Positions 1 through 8,557 of a stretch of 64,000 nt of DNA are shown one piece after another. Positions within the stretch are counted from its first letter, which is position 1; every line of letters starts with the position of its first letter. The notes beneath the pieces were generated by a model. That model was not told the origin of the DNA. It searched no databases and worked only from the letters and a program-made list of their open reading frames with translations. A program made the translations under genes and the position numbers. Source of the DNA: Alloascoidea africana (lineage: Eukaryota > Ascomycota > Alloascoideomycetes > Alloascoideales > Alloascoideaceae); the NCBI GenBank assembly GCA_030581615.1, contig JAKTTT010000033.1, forward strand, positions 179,786 through 243,785. The letters run 5' to 3'.

Positions 1-3000
1 TCAAATATCCTAATTCACAGAAGGAGAGAGCGCGCAGTTGATGCACTTCGATTTGAAGGTTGATGTCAAGACTATACTGAGGATCAGAAAGTCGCTTCGT
101 TTCGTAAATCTTTGTCAGGCTTATTACAACTGCTGGGAATCCATGAACTGATAGTAAGTGAACAATGGACAAAAACAGCTCTTTATCCATTTCGATCATT
201 GAAACCATGGCGAGAACAGATTTTGGTTTGTTTTCAGGGAATTTTATATCGAGATATGAAATAAAATTCCCAACAACTCCAGTAAGTTGTTCAAAGCTTA
301 TCGAGTCTTGGAACACATAAAGTTGGAAAAGAATTGTGTTTGTAATGACACCAGAATTAAAGCTACCATAGGTTGTTCTCGATAATAGGTCATCAACTAG
401 AGGAGCCAACTCTTCAACTTCGTTATTGTTAAATTCGAGTGCTCTCGGTATATAAAATCTGATGCAAAACAGCATAAATAATGGATAGGTTTCATTGTAA
501 AGCTCCACAAGCTTTGCAAATAGTCCCGAAAAAACCTCATGGTGGAGATTCTTAAGGTTTGAAGCATGTTGCATGACTATCAACACCAAGCACCCGCGTT
601 TGGGATCTAGGGATGAGGCAAAGTTTTCGGGAACGTTTTTCAAAGAATTGAGACAGAATGCCAAACATTTGGATAATGTACCATATGCGCTTGTTGTTTT
701 AACCAGCCGGTCATATAACTGTATTAGTACATCATCATCATCATCATCATCATTATTCAATTCCGGTGATGTTAAATGATCGTCGATTTCCATAAATAAG
801 TAGAGTGAATCTAAGCCCGATTTGATAGAAAGATCATACTGTTTCGACTCTGCCAGAAAATAGCATAACTTTTCATATTTTGACCTTAAGGAATCCAGAT
901 TTGTGTAACCTGTCAATTTTAAATAACAGGTCTCTAGATGAATCGAGTCAAACCACAGTTTTTGAATCTGTTCAATAACTGATGATTCTGAGACGGGCAT
1001 GGAGACATTTTTCAACTTTAATCCAAAGTTGTAATACATATTTGATAGATTTTTAATTCTCTTTAAATGAGAAGGATTTGTTGATTCTGTTTGGGTAAGT
1101 ATCCCGCTCATCAACTCAAGGAGACGAACAATTCGCATATAGTCGGTGATCACATCAAAATCTTTCACAAATACAAAGAACTGATCTAGAATGTTGAGAT
1201 ATCCCCTCTCGAGTGATTCACTTCCATTTTCTCGCCACTTTTTGATGAATTCGAGAACACAGACAAGCATCTCATCGTTGTTTTTCTCTACTGCACGCTC
1301 TGTGAAATTGAAAAGGTGGACCTGCAACTCTTTATTATCCCAGTATTGTACCAAGTTATGTTCCCGTATCAATGACACTATTCTCGGATAGTTGTGTTCG
1401 TCATTAACACTTGACTTTAACAGCCTTATCAAGTTTCTACAAATGTTTTGTTGTGGAACTTCCAATTGGCTTTTGTATTTGCTCCATTCAAAAGCTCTAG
1501 ATCCCTTCTGTAGCAGTTTCATATGTTAGTGGGGTCAAATCGTTGTTCAAAAATCGTTAGAATCATACCAATTCATCATGTAAACCTTGGAAAGTGTACA
1601 ATAACTCCGCAACTGTATCCAACTTTTTCAAATCCTGTTTACATTCACAAAATCCAGCAAGAATCGGGGAAAACTTTTCGTATATGAATGCTCGCGTTTC
1701 CAAGTTTGCCAAAGCTGTATCTATCGTAGCAGCCATGGGTTGCAATTTTTTGTCAATACTATCATTATCATGATTCCCTCTTGTCGGATCGATCTGTATA
1801 GACAGAAAACGTAGTGAGATTTTCAACAGGGTATTTTCCAAATTCTTCAAGTCTCCAATGTTACTCGAATCCAAATCAGAACACTTTGCCTTTTCAGAAA
1901 TCGAATCCAACAGTTTTGACAAGTATTTTAAACGAGCTGGTCGTAATTTGGCATCAAGACACTTGTTGGCCCAATTTATAGGATTGTTTTCATTCTCATT
2001 ACTGAACAGAAACACAACTTGCGAGAGCGGTAATTCCAACTCTATCTGCTCTTTAGAAAGCTTTGATAAACATTGTAGTAGAAAAATTGAGCTTGTTATT
2101 ATCATGGTAGACAAAGCGCTTGCTATATCAGTGTTGGAATTGGGTATTTTATATTTCAACAACTTGCTCCAATCGTTTTTTTTGCTACTCCTTTTCTTGT
2201 CAAGGTCATTATTTTCATCCCGACATTCACCCCAGGATTTCGATACCATATCCAATGCCGTGTTTAACCGCAGATATAGTTTCCATAATTCCTCCAGAGC
2301 CGTTTTAATCATGCCCATTTCAATCAGCCGAAGCACAAAATTTGAGTGTTTTTTATCAATGTTAATATCATTTGCATTTTGTTGTGACGCTTTCAGAATA
2401 TCGAACGCCATTGAACAGTTACGAACAATTAGCTCTGTAGGTATAGTTGAGGAAATGGTATCTGGTTTGGATCGTAATCCTGGTGTAGAACGCGTACTGG
2501 TCGATCGTGATCGGCCCAGTGACACTGGCTTGTTGCTGGCTGCTTCCAAAGCACCAGGTGTTTTCGAGCGTGATTGCGGCCTCGACTTTGCAGACTGTTT
2601 CTGGAGTGATGGAGCTGAGGTCTTGGAAACAATGGATCGATGGTTTATAGCCTCTACATCGTTTACACCGTGGTGCATTTGTCGTTTGATTTTGTCGAGC
2701 GCATCCATAGAGGTTGAAATTATCTTTAACGCCTTTCCAGCATCAGGCTCTGTCCCATGCTCAAGCTCAGGTCCTAGACCATCCATTGATATTAGTCCAC
2801 TTTCAGGTATTGGTAAACCGGGAGATTTAGATGTTTGAGAAGACCCTTTAGCCCTCGTTCTTCGTCCTTTTGTGGTTGGTTTTGTTGTGCGTGAAGCAGA
2901 TGAAGACGATGATTTTGATGATAGAGAATCATCATTCGAATTCGAGTTTGTGTATGAGCTTGAGTCAGGGGCAAGCAACAAAGTTGAATTATCGGTCTCA

Positions 3001-3137
3001 TGAATCTCTGCCCTCATTATCTCAGACCGCGGAGTCTTTTGTAGAGTTGCCACAAGCAGTTTATTCAAAATAGAGAGTGAATGTAATGTTGTCGCATCAC
3101 AGGGTATAGAAATGGGGGATATCGCCAAATCTGCCAT
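1..3137 (-). CDS. ESP1: Separase (Esp1/Cut1-like), 5' part, C-terminus outside window
   Basis: Two exons: 1569-3137 (523 codons from ATG at 3137) and <1-1507. The intron at 1508-1568 (61 nt) has a GTATGA donor, a CTAAC branch motif and a CTACAG acceptor, and joins the frames in phase 0. About 1025 residues are visible. The first ~60 residues precede a long Ser/Thr/Lys-rich disordered stretch (~60-230). An all-helical TPR-like repeat region starts near residue 235 with the segment ending LEELWKLYLRL, which resembles the N-terminal helical part of fungal separases. Separases are cysteine proteases that cleave cohesin at anaphase. The catalytic His/Cys (peptidase C50) would lie beyond the left edge, so the identification rests on fold-like similarity only. 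A run of seven Asp codons (GAT repeats near 731-755) interrupts the helical region. It could be another large TPR-like protein. Confidence 0.66.
1508..1568 (-). other. Spliceosomal intron of the separase gene
   Basis: On the minus strand: donor GTATGA, branch motif ACTAAC 20 nt before the acceptor AG. Removing it joins exon 1 (ending HDELV without the stop) to exon 2 (starting KGSRAFEWSK) in phase 0 and removes the in-frame TGA that follows the donor. Confidence 0.8.
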
Positions 3138-3420
3138 TTGTGTGTATTACGTGTACTGGAAAAGTCTCGTGAGCGTGTCAAGAAGATGCAGTTTTCTGTA
3201 AGCGTGACAGTCGGGGACAACAAAGATGAATCAGCCCGTGTTTCCAATCACAGTGAGTCTGAAAATGCACTTTCCATGTCTCTTTGGAAGAGGTGAAGTT
3301 GATGTGTTTTCGGTGGAGGTTGTAGGTTTCCAGTTGTCATGCCAACCACCAAGAGGAAAATCTGGCAACGATGGGAATTTATATTTCCAAAAAGTACTAA
3401 AGCACACGAGTAGTAAACAG

Positions 3421-3442
3421 GTCTATCTAGATAGCTATAACA

Positions 3443-3474
<32 letters not shown>

Positions 3475-3495
3475 GATTATTATGACAGGTAGTTA
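3421..3495. repeat. GATGAT trinucleotide microsatellite
   Basis: Imperfect (GAT)n run between the separase start and the MNN10 stop. It sits in a non-coding gap of about 390 bp, in which nothing else is recognisable. Confidence 0.6.
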
Positions 3496-3529
3496 AATAG
3501 GAAGGAAAGTGATAAAAGTAATGTTGTTT

Positions 3530-4735
3530 TCAGAAAATGTTCCACCAGCTGTTCTTCTCATGTAACGTTTTGCTGAGGGCTTTATAGTGTTCAATTTCAT
3601 CCCAACAGTTTCTGCCCCACTGACAACCAGCCATGTTTATCAAAAAGTCTCGATCAGTTTCGTTATAGAAAAACTGGGGGTCGTTTGCAGCATCAGGACA
3701 TGCGCCTGGGGGGAAAGCGTTAATTTTCTTCAAAGGCACGAAAGCTGTTCTGCTGCGAATCCAACCTTGAGTGCCGTACAAAGTTTCAAAAGCATCCTGT
3801 TCCTTGTGTTCCCATTCCATGTGTTTTTGTTCGTAGAATACAGGGTCCCACCATATGTCAAGAAGAGACTCTGTCCATACACTTCTGCGGATGAAGAAAC
3901 TCCCCAGATTGAAGCCTCCGCAATCCTGGGTGATGACGAGATCGATGGGCTGTGAGAGATCTGTGTTTTCAATCTGGAGCGGCATGCCCAAGGGGTTGAA
4001 GTAGTCCAATGTTCGGTGAGTTTCTGAGTCCAATTTGTTCAAAAACAAGTTCTCAAGAGAGACTTGGGGTTCCATGATCAAGGTGTGCAAATCAAGCCAC
4101 CAGAACCACTCTGCATCAGGGAATTGTCTCATGGTGCTACGCAATACATCCACTTTCTCCCAACTTTCTCTCCACTCGTGACTGTATCTCTTACGGGCGG
4201 TCATATCTCGAATTGCAAGTTGGTATCCATGTCTCTTGGCGTAGGCTTTCTTGTTGGCGATACTGCTTCTCTCGATAGACCATTCCTGGGTACCTTTCCA
4301 CTTGTTCACGCCGCCATCTTCGTTTGCGGCCAGCACGATGACCACGCCTCCTCTTTTGCTGGCCTTGATACCAGATCCAACAGCCCCCGTTGAGTCTGTG
4401 TAGACCTGGCCAATACCAGGATCAGTTATTGCATTTGCAGGTTCTCCAGGAGTATTATGTTGGTCGTGGAAGCCCGAGCCGTAGACCGAGCCGACGACAG
4501 TGTCCCTTGAGCCTTCTGGTAAGATACTAAAAGGGCTTGTAAAAATGCTACCGAGGGGAGTGAGTAGAAGGACGACCAAGGTGATGAGCAGGGCCAGGAC
4601 GACGGTCCTTTTGAGCTTGTCGAGTTGTCTGAAACGTATCAGTAGTCTTGCCAGCACATTGCTGCTTCTCTTGCGCGATCTGAACTTTGACGACGAGTCT
4701 TCATCGTTGGCGAATGACGTGTCCTCCTTCATCAT
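3530..4735 (-). CDS. MNN10: Alpha-1,6-mannosyltransferase, GT34 family (Mnn10-like)
   Basis: 401-residue type II Golgi membrane protein: short basic cytosolic tail, one transmembrane helix at ~44-60, stem, then the GT34 catalytic domain at ~128-395. Residues shared with yeast Mnn10 include VIVLAANEDGGVNKW at 132, NKKAYAKRHGY at 161, the ITQDCGGFNLGSF block and NAFPPGAC. It would act in the M-Pol II complex that extends the alpha-1,6-mannan backbone of N-glycans. The usual WWLDLD metal-binding motif reads WWLDLH here (D215, H217). ATG at 4735 is followed by a second in-frame ATG at 4732. It is divergent from the DUF202 gene; the shared 289-bp gap starts with a 17-bp tandem repeat. Confidence 0.9.
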   Translation of the reverse strand: MMKEDTSFANDEDSSSKFRSRKRSSNVLARLLIRFRQLDKLKRTVVLALLITLVVLLLTPLGSIFTSPFSILPEGSRDTVVGSVYGSGFHDQHNTPGEPANAITDPGIGQVYTDSTGAVGSGIKASKRGGVVIVLAANEDGGVNKWKGTQEWSIERSSIANKKAYAKRHGYQLAIRDMTARKRYSHEWRESWEKVDVLRSTMRQFPDAEWFWWLDLHTLIMEPQVSLENLFLNKLDSETHRTLDYFNPLGMPLQIENTDLSQPIDLVITQDCGGFNLGSFFIRRSVWTESLLDIWWDPVFYEQKHMEWEHKEQDAFETLYGTQGWIRSRTAFVPLKKINAFPPGACPDAANDPQFFYNETDRDFLINMAGCQWGRNCWDEIEHYKALSKTLHEKNSWWNIF

Positions 4736-4739
4736 GGCG

Positions 4740-4773
4740 AAGAGCTGGGGAAAGCTAAGAGCTGGGGAAAGCT
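4740..4773. repeat. Two tandem copies of a 17-bp unit
   Basis: AAGAGCTGGGGAAAGCT occurs twice head-to-tail (4740-4756, 4757-4773), followed by a degenerate third start (AAGCTAAGAGCCGGGG). It lies five bases 5' of the MNN10 start codon, so it would be in the mRNA leader. Confidence 0.85.
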
Positions 4774-5024
4774 AAGCTAAGAGCCGGGGCGTAATCAGAG
4801 AGATTCGAAGCGAGGGCAGGGCCTAAAGCAACTGAAGCTGGTGGGACTAAAAGCCTCATTAGTGTAAAAAGATAGAGAGCAGCTTTCGTGTACACCCGGA
4901 CACCCGTCTTTATCCAGGCACCAGACCGCGATCAAGGAGAGACGACTCTTCCTTTTGGTTGTATTTGGTCCCTTTGAGACACTATCACCCCAGCAGCTCT
5001 TATCTGATTGGGTTGGGATTTGCA

Positions 5025-5918
5025 ATGAACAGTATAGCGTCGAATGAGGACTGTGAAAACCAGCTGACTTCCCACGGCGCTGAGCGGACTTTGCGCTCTC
5101 CGTCGCAAACCCAAAAGCGTCTGGGGCAGGAGCCTATTGAGGAGGAAGAAGAAGAAGAAGAAGAAGAGACGGAAGATCACTTTGGCTCCAGGCCAACGTA
5201 CCCCCAGTTTTCGGTTCCTACGTATGGAATTGTGTCCCCTGAGAGAGCTTATCCGGCCGTGCCAGGCCCCAGTCCCGACACGGTCTCTGAGCAGACGCCG
5301 CTTTTGCTGGCAAATGCCCCCTTGTCTCGCTCGCACGAGCACGAGTACGAGTACGAGTACGAGAGGACGAGCAGCCTCCAAAGGCCCAACGGGCTGCTCC
5401 AGGCTGTCCTAGCCGAACTGTCCTCGCTAACCAGCACCACTAGTGAGATGGTCAAGACCGTGCTCCGCACCTCGCTTGTCTTTGACGTCAAAACCTCTGA
5501 GACCCGGGACATTCTACAGGCAGAGCGGACATTCCTTACCTGGATTAAAGTTGGACTAATGCTGGCTGTCCTTGGGTGTGGGATTCGGTTCAACTTCAGG
5601 TTCAACACGTCGGACCCCACAGAATCCGCGCCAGCGCCAACGCCAACGCCCAGTCCTGCTCCTGCTCCTGCTCCTGCTCCCGGTCAGGGCAGGGGCAGAG
5701 AGACACACCCGGACGTGGTGATGTTCATGAGCATCGTGTTCCTGCTACTGGCCCTGGCCTGCTTCATCACAGGCATCTGTGTCTACGTGTACGCCATCTA
5801 CCGGTACGCGACGGAGCGCGTGCACGTCATGAATACGTGGATGGTGACGCCGGCGTTCGTGAGCGTGGTGGCCGTGGTGTTCGGGCTCACGGTCGCGCTG
5901 ATGGTGATGGGCGAGTGA
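5025..5918 (+). CDS. DUF202 (Vtc1-like) membrane protein, YDR090C-like
   Basis: 297 residues from the first ATG at 5025; the open frame extends upstream to a TTG at 4959 without an ATG. Acidic run (poly-Glu) at ~37-50, then a Ser/Pro-rich cytosolic region with repeated HEYEYEYE. The DUF202 signature (RDILQAERTFLTWIKVGLML) covers ~155-185 and includes TM1. A long Ala/Pro loop (APAPTPTPSPAP type, ~198-228) separates it from TM2 (~234-256) and TM3 (~272-293). DUF202 is the membrane module of vacuolar transporter chaperones, but no SPX or polyphosphate polymerase domain is present, so the function is unknown. The 3' half is strikingly GC-rich compared with neighbours. Confidence 0.8.
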   Translation: MNSIASNEDCENQLTSHGAERTLRSPSQTQKRLGQEPIEEEEEEEEEETEDHFGSRPTYPQFSVPTYGIVSPERAYPAVPGPSPDTVSEQTPLLLANAPLSRSHEHEYEYEYERTSSLQRPNGLLQAVLAELSSLTSTTSEMVKTVLRTSLVFDVKTSETRDILQAERTFLTWIKVGLMLAVLGCGIRFNFRFNTSDPTESAPAPTPTPSPAPAPAPAPGQGRGRETHPDVVMFMSIVFLLLALACFITGICVYVYAIYRYATERVHVMNTWMVTPAFVSVVAVVFGLTVALMVMGE

Positions 5919-6054
5919 GCTGATCTAGCGAACTAGAGACGAGAAATAGACTTTATATATACCCCACTGTCCGAATTACCCCGCCGTCCATGTGAAAACC
6001 GCTGATGGAATCGATTAGCCCGATCCGTGCAATCACACTATCGCCGGCCAGCGA

Positions 6055-6060
6055 CCTCGG
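6055..6060 (+). promoter_or_regulatory. CCTCGG box (FarA/Ctf1-type fatty-acid response element)
   Basis: CCTCGG lies 91 bases 5' of the acyl-CoA oxidase ATG and 23 bases before a TATATATA. CCTCGG is the core bound by FarA/FarB in Aspergillus and by Ctf1 homologues in yeasts. Binding here is inferred from the motif and context only. Confidence 0.45.
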
Positions 6061-6082
6061 TCTGCCGTTGTGCAAAGGGCCA

Positions 6083-6090
6083 TATATATA
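6083..6090 (+). promoter_or_regulatory. TATA box of acyl-CoA oxidase
   Basis: TATATATA 61 bases before the ATG at 6151, the only good TATA element in the compact 5919-6150 intergenic region apart from TTTATATATA at ~5951. Confidence 0.5.
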
Positions 6091-6150
6091 TGTCTGTTCT
6101 TCCCCAGACCAGTCCTCCCGGTATCTGTATCTGTCCAAGACCTCTGCACC

Positions 6151-8247
6151 ATGGCCTCCTACGCTCCTCTCACAAACCTCGCCGACGAACGTGCAAACAC
6201 AAACTTTAATCCCAGGCATCTCACGGACTTTTTGTCCGGCTCGCCAGCGCGCACGGCGATGGTCGAGAAGCTCGCCATGGAGATTGAGCGCGACCCAATC
6301 TTTGCGAACGACGACATTTATGACTTGCCCAAGGATGCCGTGCGCCAGAGGACAATTGAAAAGATTGCAAAGCTCGCGGAGCATCTGACCACCGATACAA
6401 TCGACGAGTTCAGGACGCGGATGACCCTGGTACAGCTGACAGACATGTCCACCTACACCCGTCTAGGCGTCCACTTTGGCCTTTTCCTGAACACTGTGCG
6501 TGGCTCCGGCACCTCGGAACAGTTGAACTACTGGGCTTTCAAGAAAGGCGCTCTAGGATTGAAAAAATTCTACGGCTGTTTCGCCATGACCGAATTGGGC
6601 CACGGCTCGAACGTAGCGGGACTTGAGACAACTGCGACTTTTGACCCAGACTCGGATGAGTTTATCATCAACACCCCAAACATCCGCGCCACAAAGTGGT
6701 GGATTGGCGGTGCCGCCCATTCGGCCTCCCATACCGTTTGCTTCGCAAGGCTTATTGTCCGCGGGAAAGACTACGGCGTGAAGAGCTTTGTTGTTCCCTT
6801 GCGAAACCTTAGCGACTACACTCTGCGTCCAGGGATCGCCCTTGGCGACATTGGCAAGAAAATGGGCCGTGATGGCATTGACAATGGCTGGATCCAGTTC
6901 ACAAACGTCCGTATCCCCCGCCAGTATATGCTCATGAGATACGCCAAAGTAGACAGAGACGGAAACGTCACTGTCCCGCCTTTGGAGCAGCTTGCCTATA
7001 GCGCTCTCATCACAGGCCGAGTTTCCATGGTTTACGACTCGTACAGCATCGGACGCCGCTTCATCACAATTGCCCTTCGCTATGCCTGTTTGAGAAAGCA
7101 GTTTGGCACGCATGGAGATGACACAAAACCCGAGCTCGAGACCAAACTGATCGACTATCCTTATCACCAGCGTCGTCTAATTCCATATCTTGCCCAATTA
7201 TTTGCCATTTGGGCCGCTGCTACGAACCTGAACGACCAGTACGAAACAACTATTAAGAAGCTCGAGGACGTTGACCACGCGGATCTTGCTCAGCTATTCT
7301 CTGCAGTCAACGATGTCAAAGACCTATTTGCCACCTCTGCTGGAATGAAGGCCTTTGCCACCTGGGAAACCGCAAAGCTCATTGATGAGACCCGTCAGTC
7401 CGCAGGAGGCCACGGCTACTCTGGCTACAATGGATTTGGACTTGCGTATGATGACTGGGTCGTGCAGTGCAGTTGGGAAGGAGATAACAATGTCCTCATG
7501 CTTTCTGCTGGCCGGGGTCTAATCCAATCCTTTTTGGCAATCAAAAAGGGCAAGCCAGTCGGCCGCGCTGTCTCCTATTTGAAAGACTACAAGGACTTGG
7601 TGAACAACAAGGTCGGAACAAGAAAAATCACCGATCCTTCTGTCATTTGTGATGCTTTTAAAACTGTTTCGGCTTCGCTCATTGCGAAAACTGCCGTGAG
7701 ATATGAGTCCCTGTTGAAACAAGAAAACGGCAACGTTGACAAGGCCTTTGAGCTAATATCCCAAGAACGCTTCTTGATTGCTAAAATACATACTCGATAT
7801 ATGCTCATCAGCTCCTTGTTTGACAAAATTGCAACCATGGACAGTAAAGGTGCTCTGAATCAGCATCTCGACAACCTTGCACGGCTCTATGGAGTTTGGT
7901 CCATTGAGCAAGAGTCTGGTCTTTTTTTGCAATCTGGCTTTTTCACCTCCGCCAACATTGACGAGGTTCGCACCTCTGTGGATGAACTCAACAATGCGAT
8001 CCGACCTTACGTTATTGGAATCACAGATTCATTCAACCTTTCTGATTTTTACATCAATTCCCCCATTGGTGTTTACAACGGTGACATTTACGAAGAATAT
8101 TTCAAAAAGGTAAAGACTCAAAACCCTCCCCGCTATTTCAAAGCTCCTTACCACAATGATGTTTTGCTTCCATTTGTAACAAGACAGCGCGAAAAAATCA
8201 GTCAAGAGGACCTTGAAATTTTGGACATTGCTGATAGAGAAACCTAG
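6151..8247 (+). CDS. POX1: Acyl-CoA oxidase (peroxisomal beta-oxidation)
   Basis: 698 residues; start chosen at ACCATGG (6151), since the upstream extension to 6070 has no ATG. It shows the full acyl-CoA oxidase layout: N-terminal helical domain, CFAMTELGHGSNV FAD/substrate motif near 150-162, the middle beta domain with GIALGDIGKKMGRDGIDNG, and the C-terminal helical domain. The catalytic Glu sits in CSWEGDNN (E443). The enzyme performs the first FAD-dependent, H2O2-forming step of peroxisomal beta-oxidation. There is no C-terminal PTS1 tripeptide (ends DRET), as in other yeast acyl-CoA oxidases, which enter peroxisomes by a PTS1-independent route. A CCTCGG box and TATA element precede it. 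Confidence 0.95.
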   Translation: MASYAPLTNLADERANTNFNPRHLTDFLSGSPARTAMVEKLAMEIERDPIFANDDIYDLPKDAVRQRTIEKIAKLAEHLTTDTIDEFRTRMTLVQLTDMSTYTRLGVHFGLFLNTVRGSGTSEQLNYWAFKKGALGLKKFYGCFAMTELGHGSNVAGLETTATFDPDSDEFIINTPNIRATKWWIGGAAHSASHTVCFARLIVRGKDYGVKSFVVPLRNLSDYTLRPGIALGDIGKKMGRDGIDNGWIQFTNVRIPRQYMLMRYAKVDRDGNVTVPPLEQLAYSALITGRVSMVYDSYSIGRRFITIALRYACLRKQFGTHGDDTKPELETKLIDYPYHQRRLIPYLAQLFAIWAAATNLNDQYETTIKKLEDVDHADLAQLFSAVNDVKDLFATSAGMKAFATWETAKLIDETRQSAGGHGYSGYNGFGLAYDDWVVQCSWEGDNNVLMLSAGRGLIQSFLAIKKGKPVGRAVSYLKDYKDLVNNKVGTRKITDPSVICDAFKTVSASLIAKTAVRYESLLKQENGNVDKAFELISQERFLIAKIHTRYMLISSLFDKIATMDSKGALNQHLDNLARLYGVWSIEQESGLFLQSGFFTSANIDEVRTSVDELNNAIRPYVIGITDSFNLSDFYINSPIGVYNGDIYEEYFKKVKTQNPPRYFKAPYHNDVLLPFVTRQREKISQEDLEILDIADRET

Positions 8248-8557
8248 ATTTATGTGAATGGATAGACTATTTTTGTATAGTAGACCCCACCCACACGAAC
8301 CCCCATGTTTTATGTTTTTTGCTTTTTTATCTATACGTGAAATGAAATTGAAAAGTGACCTTTTTGTTGTTCCCCACACACTCTCTCTTTATCCTAGAAA
8401 TGTTCGAGGTTCGTCCACCAATCTTGTTCTTTATAGACATCTAAATCTATACAGAAAGCAGACAAAATCAAAGAAAAATGACTCTTAAAAAAAAAGTGAT
8501 TTGAAAAATAAAATAAAACAATGAACTAAAATAGCTTCCTTTCTGGCCTAGTTTATT
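8248..8557. other. Convergent 3' gap
   Basis: 310 bases between the acyl-CoA oxidase and kinase stops; AT-rich with homopolymer A/T runs (e.g. near 8488). No gene or RNA recognised. Confidence 0.6.

Noticed and set aside
1858-2838. 326-codon plus-strand open frame
   Set aside because: Antisense shadow of the separase gene; no family features.
6045-6067. CGG-N17-CCG as an Oaf1/Pip2 oleate response element
   Set aside because: The inner T and A of the ORE consensus are absent; the CCTCGG box is the better candidate.
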